Part shown: piece by piece, positions 32,707 through 41,885 of the stretch
Position numbering within the stretch: position 1 is the first letter of the stretch
Layout of the letters: each line of letters starts with the position of its first letter
NCBI GenBank assembly: GCA_027046245.1
Contig: JALTZJ010000019.1
Location: 1-64,000 of the forward strand
Reading direction: 5' to 3'
Length of the DNA: 64,000 nt
Origin: Acidilobaceae archaeon
GTDB lineage: Archaea; Thermoproteota; Thermoprotei_A; Sulfolobales; Acidilobaceae
Program-made: the position numbers and the translations under genes
Notes under the pieces: generated by a model
Database searches by the model: none
What the model was told of the DNA's origin: nothing
What the model saw: the letters and a program-made list of their open reading frames with translations, nothing else

Positions 32707-35700
32707 CCTTTACCCCTCCTTAAAACTAGAATAGACAGCGATAATCCAACGATTAGTCCTCCTGCGAGAGCTGCTAAAGTAACGGGGCCCCCAACATTTT
32801 CTAGTAAGCTATCCAGTAGCGATCTTTCAATTATTATATTTGTTGTTCCGCTCTCCTCTATGGGAGGCGCAACGTTTATTCCCTTAAACGCCTGTAGAAT
32901 AAACTTCCATTTAACATTAATGGTGTCCGCGTTCTCTGCTACGTCTAAGACTACACTTAGTTCTATCTCTCCATTAGGAGGCGATATATTATCCGCTATT
33001 AATACTAGTTTTCCTTTGATTGATTTTGCTACGTAGTCCTGAGATATGCCATTTACTGTTAGCTCTATAGAAGCAACATCTGCTATATCGTCAGGTAGCT
33101 CGAGCTCAAGTATAACAGCTGTTTGATCTGCATCTTGAACTAATCCTGCGAATTTCAGTTCAGCAGGGTTCTCATCATTAATATATATCTCATTTTCCGG
33201 CGTGCTTATTACTTGGGCTGAAAGTGCTGATGCAGTCATCGATACCATAAGCGGAGCTAGGAGAAGCACCGCTAGAATAATCCTTCTTACGGCGGCCTTC
33301 CCTTCTTTTTTGAAGCCACTGATAATTGCATAAAGTGCGGTAGCCGGAGTCAATGATAGTATCACTGTAATTATTGTGTTATCTGGGTATCTGCTTTCGC
33401 TTGTCGGGAATAGAGTAGATAACTGTTCAAGCTTGTATGCTAGATACGCCTTACCTGGGTTGAGCACTCTTATCCTCCCCACAGAATAATCTTCACCTGC
33501 ATACGTTAACCTCCATGACTGCTCGTCCTCGTCCCAAGCATATATTATGACTTGGGATCCAACTGCAGCCACGATATCTTCGGGTGCTAGTGCCTCTTCG
33601 GGAATTATTAGTCCGTACCCGTTAGTCGAGAATTTCACTGGGTCGCCTTTAGCGGCGTATGCAGGGATAGTAGTATAACATGGTATTGGGGTATCGATCC
33701 AGAGTGCTGTCCACTCTATTATCTCGTTTATTGGATCTTCCATGCTCCACGCCTTACTTCCCGGTTCTATGAGTCCCACTATGCTTGCCTCGCATTCTTT
33801 TAGATTCTCATTGATAGCGCTCAGCACTGTGCCTGCAGGTATGCCTACGAGGTTTAGTCCCTCTTCTAGCTTTAATTCGATTTCTAATGGAGGCGATTTT
33901 ACAACGTAGAACTCTATGAATGCCTTCCTTCCCGCGGGATCCACGTATTCGACAGTCACTTTTTCGGGTTTTATGCCGGCTGGCACACTCACTATTATCT
34001 TACCTGTTACATGATCAATAAGTTCTACTTTGCCTTTGCTAACACTAACGTCATACTTAGTAATATTATGGTACTGTAGCGTGTCGTCGCTTAAAGAGAT
34101 CTCTACGGCTATATTACTTTCTAATTCAGTAATTAAGGGTGGCGCCTGTAACTGAGGCTCTTCTAAATCTACTAGTACTGGCTGCCTGTAAACACTTATT
34201 CTACCTGCTATGTCTTCGGCTATTACCCTAATTTCACCGAGACCTGAGTCCAGGCTGCTCATCTCTATATTTATTATTAGCTCTCCCGGTTTTTCGCCCT
34301 TGGTTATATCATGCGTCACAGTTAGTGGACCCTCTGTCTCTACTCGTATCGATGGCTCTACGCCGCTAGCATCCCATACAACAACTTTTATTGCATCCCT
34401 GTCTACTAGTATAAATACTTCGTTACTAGCATTGGAACTCGTAATCTGGGGTGGAGTGGCGTCTAGGACTACGGTGTGCTTCAGTCTAGCAGTCTTGCCA
34501 CTGGCGTCAATCACTTCTACATCTACTGTGTATGTACCCTCTCCTTCTAGGTTTACCGTGAGCGTTTCGTCTTCTAGTAGGTAGTCAGTGATTATACCAT
34601 TTACTTTTACAATGACCTCCTCTATCCAGGTATCGACGTCGCTTACCTTAAATGACATGTTCAGTTTATCTCCGTTGTACACTAACATGCCATTTACTTC
34701 TTGTAACTCTGTTTCTAATAGTAGTAATGGCGGGTATGCATCTGCGTAGAATGTATATTCGGCTCTAAGAGTGTTTCCTGCAGCGTCTACTGCTTCTATC
34801 CTAACATGGGTTTTTCCTGCTACGTCTTCTAGTTCTACTACAATAGTGTACTCTAGCGAGTTACCGTCTCCATCGGTCTGTTGGACATCCGTCTTGACCT
34901 CTTCCCCATTTATATATACATTTATTGATTCAATCCACGTCAAGTTCTCGATAATTACCATATTTATAGTAACACCATTAGTTGAATCTACGACTTCGCC
35001 TTCGCCGGGAATCGATGATGCGAGTATCGGCGGTGACAAGTCAACTATAACATTAATTGTCATACTTGATGCGTTGCCTGCTAGATCTGTAACTGTTATA
35101 TCTATCTGGTGTGCACCCTCGTCTAGAGTTAGAGATACGATAAGTAGATTTGCCTCGCTCCATGTATAACTTGCTTCAACAGGCTCACCGTTCACTATGA
35201 TTTCTACACTATCCCTTGCGATTCCTACGTTATCTTCCACAATTAATGATAGATCTACTAAGCTACGTCCACTTACTACCGGTTCTTCTCCCGAGAAAAC
35301 TATAGAAGGAGGTGTAGCGTCTAGAGTGTAAACTGCTCTGGCCGTTGTCACCCTACCGCTTGACTCCGTTACCTCTATCTCTACCGTGTGGGTGCCCTCG
35401 GATAATTCAAGTTCTAGCGCATACTCCCATAGTGTCTCGCCTCTGCAATCGCATACCTCTACAACTTCATCGTCTACTAGGATCTTTACTGTGTCTAGCC
35501 CTCCTTCATCGCTAATTGAAATCGTTACTGAAAGTACTGTTCCTTTTATTATACTGCCCGTGGGTGGATTGAAGTCTATTCTGGCGGTTTCTGGATCTAC
35601 TGTAAAGCTCCAGGTCTCCTCTACCGTGTTACCAGCTATATCAGCAACTCTGGCTTGGATGGTATATGAACCCGGTTCTAGCGATACCACTGCCTCAATT

Positions 35701-37625
35701 ATGCCGGTTTCAGGGTCGAACACGTGGTCTAACGAGTTACCGTTGAGCAGAAGAAGTATGTTTTCCTCGTCTACCCAGCTAGTCTCGTCTTGGACCTTTA
35801 TTTTTATTGTAACTTTCGGTCCAGGCAGTATAGCCTCTGGCTGGGGCTCCAATATAGTTATCGTGGGTGGCGTCTGGTCGATTACTAGTGTGAACTCCTC
35901 GACAGCCTCGTTGCCAGCTATGTCTCTTGCCTTGACTTGGACAGTATATACTCCCTCTGGAGGATTGATCTCTAGCTTCTCTGTTACTGAGGACTCTCCG
36001 TCGTAGCTTGCTTGCAACACTAACTCGTCTTCTAGGTAGGCCTCTAGTAGTGCTACACCTGCTAGACTATCACTAGCCCCTATGACTACTTCTACCCCTC
36101 CCGTGTTAGACGTTACTAGGCTTCCTGGAGTCTCCAACACAGGCGGTGTTCTATCAACTAGGATACTGCCTTCCTCTGATCCGGTGTTGCCGGCTAAATC
36201 GGCAACTGTGAAGCTGTACTGGATAATGCCTTCTGGCGGCTCTATGCAAACACCAGCTCTGTCCTCCTGAACATAATCCGGCTGTAACTGTTCTCCGTTT
36301 ACAGTGAACACCGCGGTACTCCAGTCCACCCCGGATAGCTCGTCACTGGCAACCGCTTCTATACACACGTTCTCAGCGTTTGTTATTTCCGGCGCTACTA
36401 TCTCGATGGACGGCGGTGCTAAGTCTACTCCAAAGTTGTATTCAAGCTTAGATTCTAAGCCAGCATCATCTACTGCTATAACTTCTAGGACATGGTTGCC
36501 CTCGGCTAACCCCGATAAATCAACGCTAATTAACTTGTCACTTATCCACTGAAACTCTACTTCTTCCCCGTCAAGGAATACAGCTACAGTGACTGAGCCT
36601 CCGTTCGGATCATATACTTTAAACTGGAATGACACGTTAGTGGAGTTCACCCATTCTGGGGGTGCTTCAACTACTTCTATTCGTGGGAAAGTGCTGTCAC
36701 TCGTGAAGCTATATTCTAGTGTTGTCGTGTAGCCTGCGTCATCCCTTAGTATCATATAGACGCTGTGCTGTCCATCTTCCAACTGAGTTGTATACCTTAT
36801 AACCCAGCCTTCTCTGACCTTCAAGATGTCGGGTGCAACCAGCACGTCGTCTATATATAACTGTACTATAAGCTGGGGAGTTACATCCCTAACCCTAAAC
36901 TCGAATTCTACGTCGGGGCCAGGCACTATGGAGTCGGGCTCCGGGTATACCGATGCCACCTCGGGAGGCGTAGTATCTACGATGAAGCTAGCTCTGGCCT
37001 CTTCGCCTGCCTGGCACGCTGCATCAACAGGCTTAATCCTAGCAATGTACTCTCCATCAGGTAACTGTAGGGGTAGCTGGAACGACGTATCAGTGACCTT
37101 CCATGACCCTACACGCGTGCCCTCAATAGTCTCAACGGTAACCTCATAATACTCTACATAGATGTTGTCACTTGAAGCGCTCCACACTATCGTGGGAGTA
37201 GAAGAGTATTTTGGCGTCACTTCTAAGTTATCGGGCTTGCTAGGCGGCATCTCATCGCGCACGCTCAAGTCAAGAGTGTAGAGGTTACCGCTCCTCACCT
37301 CAATGCTACCCGCATAAACGTCGCCGACGTATAGCTTCACAACTCCCTCATAGTCTTCTATAACTAGGAAATAACCCGATGAACTAGAAGAGTCCTGACC
37401 CGTTACAGTCTCATCCAGTAGTATCCCATCACTGCTATAAGCGTATATCGGTACCCCTGCAGGAGCTTGCCTGAAAGAGGAGCTAGTTACACAGTAGATT
37501 GAGACCTCTCCCTGTATTGTTGCTGGCAGTGGAGGAGGCGCCTGAGAGTAAGCAGTGTATGCTAATAGAGCTGCCGCTACGAGTAGAATAGCTAAGTAAA
37601 GAGTCTTTTCGCGTCTATACCTCAA
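32703..37625 (-). CDS. Giant membrane-anchored surface protein with about 11 Ig-like repeats
   Basis: 1640 residues. It has a signal peptide (about 8-28), then a carboxypeptidase-regulatory-like beta domain, a fibronectin-like domain and a chain of about 11 Ig-like domains. Each ends in a LAGN-type loop and joins the next by a VDTTPP-type linker. From about 1250 to 1395 comes a GLNLVGIP ... PGKAYLAY module. Two membrane helices (about 1417-1438 and 1449-1470) separated by a basic loop (KKEGKAAVRR) follow, then a second outside domain (1471-1610), then a final helix and RRGKG inside. Topology follows the positive-inside rule. The TTG start lies 9 bases after GGGTGA. A stalk or adhesion role is inferred. 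Confidence 0.85.
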   Translation of the reverse strand: MRYRREKTLYLAILLVAAALLAYTAYSQAPPPLPATIQGEVSIYCVTSSSFRQAPAGVPIYAYSSDGILLDETVTGQDSSSSSGYFLVIEDYEGVVKLYVGDVYAGSIEVRSGNLYTLDLSVRDEMPPSKPDNLEVTPKYSSTPTIVWSASSDNIYVEYYEVTVETIEGTRVGSWKVTDTSFQLPLQLPDGEYIARIKPVDAACQAGEEARASFIVDTTPPEVASVYPEPDSIVPGPDVEFEFRVRDVTPQLIVQLYIDDVLVAPDILKVREGWVIRYTTQLEDGQHSVYMILRDDAGYTTTLEYSFTSDSTFPRIEVVEAPPEWVNSTNVSFQFKVYDPNGGSVTVAVFLDGEEVEFQWISDKLISVDLSGLAEGNHVLEVIAVDDAGLESKLEYNFGVDLAPPSIEIVAPEITNAENVCIEAVASDELSGVDWSTAVFTVNGEQLQPDYVQEDRAGVCIEPPEGIIQYSFTVADLAGNTGSEEGSILVDRTPPVLETPGSLVTSNTGGVEVVIGASDSLAGVALLEAYLEDELVLQASYDGESSVTEKLEINPPEGVYTVQVKARDIAGNEAVEEFTLVIDQTPPTITILEPQPEAILPGPKVTIKIKVQDETSWVDEENILLLLNGNSLDHVFDPETGIIEAVVSLEPGSYTIQARVADIAGNTVEETWSFTVDPETARIDFNPPTGSIIKGTVLSVTISISDEGGLDTVKILVDDEVVEVCDCRGETLWEYALELELSEGTHTVEIEVTESSGRVTTARAVYTLDATPPSIVFSGEEPVVSGRSLVDLSLIVEDNVGIARDSVEIIVNGEPVEASYTWSEANLLIVSLTLDEGAHQIDITVTDLAGNASSMTINVIVDLSPPILASSIPGEGEVVDSTNGVTINMVIIENLTWIESINVYINGEEVKTDVQQTDGDGNSLEYTIVVELEDVAGKTHVRIEAVDAAGNTLRAEYTFYADAYPPLLLLETELQEVNGMLVYNGDKLNMSFKVSDVDTWIEEVIVKVNGIITDYLLEDETLTVNLEGEGTYTVDVEVIDASGKTARLKHTVVLDATPPQITSSNASNEVFILVDRDAIKVVVWDASGVEPSIRVETEGPLTVTHDITKGEKPGELIINIEMSSLDSGLGEIRVIAEDIAGRISVYRQPVLVDLEEPQLQAPPLITELESNIAVEISLSDDTLQYHNITKYDVSVSKGKVELIDHVTGKIIVSVPAGIKPEKVTVEYVDPAGRKAFIEFYVVKSPPLEIELKLEEGLNLVGIPAGTVLSAINENLKECEASIVGLIEPGSKAWSMEDPINEIIEWTALWIDTPIPCYTTIPAYAAKGDPVKFSTNGYGLIIPEEALAPEDIVAAVGSQVIIYAWDEDEQSWRLTYAGEDYSVGRIRVLNPGKAYLAYKLEQLSTLFPTSESRYPDNTIITVILSLTPATALYAIISGFKKEGKAAVRRIILAVLLLAPLMVSMTASALSAQVISTPENEIYINDENPAELKFAGLVQDADQTAVILELELPDDIADVASIELTVNGISQDYVAKSIKGKLVLIADNISPPNGEIELSVVLDVAENADTINVKWKFILQAFKGINVAPPIEESGTTNIIIERSLLDSLLENVGGPVTLAALAGGLIVGLSLSILVLRRGKG

Positions 37626-37742
37626 TCTAGTAAATCACCCAGTTTATATTAAAAATTGAATAATAAAGTTTAAAAAACTTATGTAAACATTAAAAATTAC
37701 TTTATGTGTACTTACTTTAAGCTACTACTTCCTCGCCAGGTT

Positions 37743-40700
37743 TTAGGGTGGCAGCGGCGGTAGCTGCAGCTCATACCATACTGGCACTATTAGTGTCGGG
37801 CCGCTGGTGTAGGCGTAGACCCATACTGCTTCACCTGGCATCAACGCGTCCAGATGACCTATGCTATAGACCTCCCACTTCTTTAGGTCATTGTTGAACA
37901 CGTAGATGTATCCGTACACGTTGGGGTCTGCAGCTATGCTATCGAAGTAGTCTGCTATGGCTAGTGGTGCCAGGCTTGTGAAGCCTATGAAGTTGTGGCC
38001 CTGGCTCAGCACGTAGACCAGCGGCTCGGCAGGCTGGTCGCCCATCGGGGTGTGCGGTATGTAGCCGTTGACTAGTAGCGCTGCGTCACCGCCCTCGACG
38101 TAGACCCAGAAGCCCTTCTCGTGGGTGAGCGCTATGTTAGCGCCGCTAGCGGTGAATGCGCCGGTGAAGCTAACTGTTATAGTGGTGGCCTGCCATCCAG
38201 TGCCGGGCTCGTAGTAGAACACGGCCTTCACATAGGCACCGCTCGTGGTGAACGCAGGCTCTAGATAGTTGTTGATGACGTAGCTCTGTATAGCGGTGTC
38301 TAGCACTACCGGGAAGCTGACTAGGTTCCAGCCCTGCTCAAGGCCTAGTAGCGCTGCGAAGCCTGGCTGCAGGTTTGCGTTCGACGTGAACGTGGAGGCA
38401 TTGCCCGCTGCGTCGTAGACTGTTAGCTCTAGGGTGGCCGCAGTGGTGCTAGTTATGTAGCCTGGGTATGCGTATAGGGCTCCGTTGTAGGCTACTAACA
38501 CAAATACCGGGGCTCCTCTCTGTATACTGTCCTGGTAGTATACTCCTATCACACTGTAGACATCTTCTATGTCATCGAACAGGTTGTGGTACACGTTTCC
38601 TCCGTTGACTGCTGGACTAATGGCCCAGACATGGATGAAGTTGGTGTCGAATAGTAGCGACGCATTGGGTATCAATATGCTGAATTGCGTGCCGCCTATT
38701 GTTAGTGTAGCCATTGCCCCGTCTAGCGCCATGTTATCGTTTATAGAGGCTAATGCTATCTTGATAGTTCCGGGTAGAGCTGTTGCTGTTGCCTGGATTG
38801 TCGGCGGCGTCGTGTCTATGAATACTGGATCTGCAGTGGCGCTAGCACTGTTGCCTGCTGCGTCGGAGGCGCTAACTACTATCTTGTACTGGCCCTCGCC
38901 GGAGCTGCTGAGATCTAGGGTTATCGTTACAGTGGGGGCGAAGCCCGTGGTGACGTCCTGCGTCACCGTGTAGTCTGTACCAGCTGATAGCAGGATGTAG
39001 CTGCCAGTGGCTTCGTCGAACTTACGGACCTCTATCTTTATGTTTGCAGCGTCTACACCGCTCTCGGCATCGCTAACAGTTATGGTCAGTGTTGATGTGT
39101 TCACGTAGCCTGTCCAGGTATTGCCGCTGAGCGTCAGGCCCTGGAAGGTTATTACTGGCGGTATCGTGTCCTCCATGAAGGTCACTGTCTGGCTGGCCGT
39201 ATGATTAGCTAAGGTTATACCGTTCTGCGACGCCAGATCGTAGACCCTGTCGCTTACTGTGAACTGCACATCGACATTGCCGCTGGTGTAGCCGTCAATA
39301 TAGATGTAGAGGGTCCAGTCTAGGCTGGATCCGCTGAGCGATATGGTGGCCGTAGCTGCGGGGTTCTGGGTGAGGTCTACTGTCTGGACAAGGCTACCCG
39401 TGGCTGCGTCGTAGACCTCTATCATTGTTATGTTTATGTTCGCAGTCTGGATAGCTACGGTGAGCGTGCCTAGGGCGTAGTCGTCGCTAGCTTGAACAGC
39501 TGCCTTTAGCAGGTAGCTGCCGCCGCTAGTTACTGATACGTAGGCAGGCGCTCCCTGCACTGTGAGGCTCGGAGCCTGGGTGTCGTTGTAGAACTGGAAG
39601 GTCTGTTGCAGCACGTTGCCTCCTATGTCGTAGACTGTAACGGTGAAGGATCCTTGGCCGGGTGCTACGTTTGCTAGGAAGGTGGCTGTGAAGGCTATTG
39701 TTAGCTGTGTACCGCTGAGTGTTGCAGTAAAGTCAGTGCCCTGGGTTAGCTGTTGCCCGTTGAAGATTACCTCTACGAGTGGCTGGTTGTTCTGGTCGAC
39801 GTAGAAGCCCTTGCCATCTTCGAACGTGAGGGCCATCAGGTTCTGTATGTTCGTGTCGGTTAGATCCAGTAGATATATGCTGCCGTCCTGGAAGCCCGAG
39901 AACCCTATATTGGAGAGCTGCGGAGCCTGGCTGTCAACGTTAAACGTTATAGTTGCTGAGCCGCTGTTCATTGCCTCGTCGTAGGCGGTTATCGTTAGGC
40001 TTAGCGGGTTCACGTTGCTCAGGCTCACAGTGTTACCGTTGGTGTCGGTTAGCTGGGTGAGATCTAGGGTTATGGTGTACTCGTTCGGGTTGCCTGTGGC
40101 CGTTAGTGATGGATATAGCGCTGCCAGGGTGATCGTGTTGCCCTGAGTGTCGGTAGCACTACCACTAATCATAACTTTATTGAAGAGCACTCCGTAGTTG
40201 TCTGTTATGGTTAGCGTTATGGTTAGCGATTGATCGCTGCCGCTTATCCAGTAAATGTTGTTGACTGAGTCGAAGTAGACGTCGGGCGTTGCTCCTCTGG
40301 AGACGCTGGTCACCTGAACTGTTGGGGCCTGGGTGTCTATGGTAAATGTGAATGATGCGTTTGTGGAGTTGCCTGCTACGTCGGTTAGCGTGAAGCTCAC
40401 AGTGAACGTTGTGCCATCATTTATAGTGAGGCCTGTTAAGTTCACAGTTATCGCTATGTAAGCAGCCGCCGCGCTCTGCTGGGTCGACACTATATAGCCC
40501 GTGCCGCTCGGAGTCACACTAGTATTACTATCAGCCGCCGCCACGTTGGCTATCGTTAGGTTGGTTGCACCCGAGGCCGCGGATAGACCGCTTATGGTTA
40601 GCTGATACATACTGAGGTCTGCTGCAGTGTTAGCGTCTAGGAAGTCGGATAGTTCCAGGTAAACTGTGGCTTGAGTGTTGACTGAATCATACACTGCATA

Positions 40701-41429
40701 GTAGGTCGTCGTACTGTAGTCATAGAACATGCCATCTGCGAACTTTATCTTGGGAGTGGCAGCTGGCGCTACATTGTCGAATAGCAGGTTCACCTGGGCA
40801 TTGTATGTTGTTCCCTGGTTTGTGACTACGGTGACGCTTATAGCCGTCTCTCCTGCGGCTGGTTGATCAATAGGTATAGCGAATACTATGCCTCCTTGGT
40901 CAGGCACGCTGACTCCATTGTCTGCTAGGGTTACCGAAATTGTTGTAGTATTGGTAGCAGGATCTGTGGTTATATTAGCGGCACCTGAAGACTGGAATGC
41001 AGCGAAGTAAGTGCCATTGGCGTCACTTGTATATGTAGTCCAGATATCGAAGACTACTACTGCGTTTTGAGGCAACGGTATCCTTGTTGCGTCGAAGGAC
41101 AGTGAGACCTCGATTAACGGCGCGCCCGAGGTATTTCCTACCAGTATATATATGTTAGTTGGGAACGTTGTGTTGGCATTGAGTGCTTGGAAGTCGCTGA
41201 CGAATGTAGTATTATTAGTATTATCTGTAAGCACTAGATCGGCGTTCCCATCGCCGCTTATGTCGTACTGAGCATTAGCGTAGTCTATGAAGTATGCGAA
41301 GCCTCCCGTATTGCCCTGCGTGTCTTGCAGGGGCGCGGCTAGGCTTAGCGGGGCTATTGCTGCAGGAATAACCATCAATATTGCTAGTAGAAGAGCTAGT
41401 ATCTTCCTAGTCACTATCCGATCACCCAA
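37743..41429 (-). CDS. Large secreted Ig-like-repeat protein, S-layer candidate
   Basis: 1228 residues; no C-terminal membrane helix. A signal peptide (KILALLLAILMVIP region) is followed by a calcium-loop-like DISGDGNAD and about six Ig-like domains joined by IDTQAPT- or DTTPP-type linkers. The protein is very rich in Asn, Thr, Ser and Ala, with many N-x-S/T sites. From about 1030 comes a GWNLVSFP ... PGEAVWVYAY module, also found in the neighbouring protein. The TTG start at 41429 is possible, but the GTG at 41414 has GGGTGATC at a good distance. A strong TATA box lies upstream. Abundant cell-envelope protein, perhaps the S-layer subunit: an inference. Confidence 0.8.
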   Translation of the reverse strand: MGDRIVTRKILALLLAILMVIPAAIAPLSLAAPLQDTQGNTGGFAYFIDYANAQYDISGDGNADLVLTDNTNNTTFVSDFQALNANTTFPTNIYILVGNTSGAPLIEVSLSFDATRIPLPQNAVVVFDIWTTYTSDANGTYFAAFQSSGAANITTDPATNTTTISVTLADNGVSVPDQGGIVFAIPIDQPAAGETAISVTVVTNQGTTYNAQVNLLFDNVAPAATPKIKFADGMFYDYSTTTYYAVYDSVNTQATVYLELSDFLDANTAADLSMYQLTISGLSAASGATNLTIANVAAADSNTSVTPSGTGYIVSTQQSAAAAYIAITVNLTGLTINDGTTFTVSFTLTDVAGNSTNASFTFTIDTQAPTVQVTSVSRGATPDVYFDSVNNIYWISGSDQSLTITLTITDNYGVLFNKVMISGSATDTQGNTITLAALYPSLTATGNPNEYTITLDLTQLTDTNGNTVSLSNVNPLSLTITAYDEAMNSGSATITFNVDSQAPQLSNIGFSGFQDGSIYLLDLTDTNIQNLMALTFEDGKGFYVDQNNQPLVEVIFNGQQLTQGTDFTATLSGTQLTIAFTATFLANVAPGQGSFTVTVYDIGGNVLQQTFQFYNDTQAPSLTVQGAPAYVSVTSGGSYLLKAAVQASDDYALGTLTVAIQTANINITMIEVYDAATGSLVQTVDLTQNPAATATISLSGSSLDWTLYIYIDGYTSGNVDVQFTVSDRVYDLASQNGITLANHTASQTVTFMEDTIPPVITFQGLTLSGNTWTGYVNTSTLTITVSDAESGVDAANIKIEVRKFDEATGSYILLSAGTDYTVTQDVTTGFAPTVTITLDLSSSGEGQYKIVVSASDAAGNSASATADPVFIDTTPPTIQATATALPGTIKIALASINDNMALDGAMATLTIGGTQFSILIPNASLLFDTNFIHVWAISPAVNGGNVYHNLFDDIEDVYSVIGVYYQDSIQRGAPVFVLVAYNGALYAYPGYITSTTAATLELTVYDAAGNASTFTSNANLQPGFAALLGLEQGWNLVSFPVVLDTAIQSYVINNYLEPAFTTSGAYVKAVFYYEPGTGWQATTITVSFTGAFTASGANIALTHEKGFWVYVEGGDAALLVNGYIPHTPMGDQPAEPLVYVLSQGHNFIGFTSLAPLAIADYFDSIAADPNVYGYIYVFNNDLKKWEVYSIGHLDALMPGEAVWVYAYTSGPTLIVPVWYELQLPPLPP

Positions 41430-41467
41430 ACAGTAATGGTCATTTATCTGCTAATACTGAGCACGAC

Positions 41468-41480
41468 TTTATATATATTT
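41468..41480 (-). promoter_or_regulatory. Strong TATA box of the large secreted protein
   Basis: On the minus strand this reads AAATATATATAAA, the best TATA-like element in the window. It would start a transcript about 33 bases before the GTG at 41414, leaving room for the GGGTGATC ribosome site. The strength fits an abundant envelope protein. Confidence 0.55.
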
Positions 41481-41540
41481 CTTGGCTCTTGGTATAATAG
41501 AGCATTGATCTCTAGCAATTCTATTAGAATAATTCTAGTA

Positions 41541-41598
41541 CCCTAATATGTTTTATAATATATTTTACATTTTATAATATGATATGTTTTACATTTTA
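41541..41598. repeat. AT-rich tandem-like repeats
   Basis: TTTTACATTTTA occurs twice (near 41573-41584 and 41587-41598 on the plus strand) and TTTTATAATAT-type strings occur twice in the same 60 bases. The stretch lies between the promoter of the secreted protein and the fumC leader. Simple-sequence expansion or a regulatory spacer; unknown. Confidence 0.3.
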
Positions 41599-41650
41599 GG
41601 CTGTAAACATGATTTTATAAGATATTATCTTAATAGATACCTGCGTAACA

Positions 41651-41718
41651 TGCTAGATGGTGTGAGCATTATTTTTATATTTGGAGTCGAAGGGTAGATT
41701 TGAGTGCTAGACGGTGTG
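41651..41718 (+). repeat. Direct repeat TGCTAGAyGGTGTG, two copies 54 bases apart
   Basis: Copies at 41651-41664 and 41705-41718 match at 13 of 14 positions. Between them lies TTATTTTTATATTTGG, a promoter-like element. The second copy is just before the GC-rich hairpin region of the fumC leader. It could be a regulator site or a duplicated end of a lost element; the pairing is clear but the role is not. Confidence 0.35.
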
Positions 41719-41728
41719 TTTTGATGTG

Positions 41729-41819
41729 GGGGGTGAGGAGGCTGGACGACGCCGTTAGGCCCCACCCCAATAGTAGCCTCTTTGGGTGGGGCCTGTGAGG
41801 AGGTGGCGGCCTGACCCCC
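41729..41819 (+). ncRNA. Structured leader or small RNA upstream of fumC
   Basis: GGCCCCACCC (41758-41767) is an exact 10-base inverted match of GGGTGGGGCC (41784-41793) with a 16-base loop. GGGGGT (41729-41734) can pair with ACCCCC (41814-41819) around it, so the 90 bases form a long closed structure. A TTTTTATATTT promoter-like element lies about 55 bases before. The element ends 67 bases before the fumC start. It could be a leader, a small RNA, or only GC-rich chance pairing. No protein frame covers it. Confidence 0.3.
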
Positions 41820-41885
41820 AAGTACCGTGTTAGAAGAGTATTAGGTTCTCGTTGTTCATGGCTTGTTTGTGGAGGTGCCTAGTCT

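Larger units (their letters stand above)
41430..41885. other. Long divergent intergenic region
   Basis: 456 bases without a gene between the secreted-protein gene and fumC. The left part (to about 41700) is AT-rich and holds the TATA box, the AT repeats and the 14-base direct repeats. The right part is GC-rich with the long hairpin. The last bases (about 41871-41877) carry GGAGGTG, the fumC ribosome site. Confidence 0.5.
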
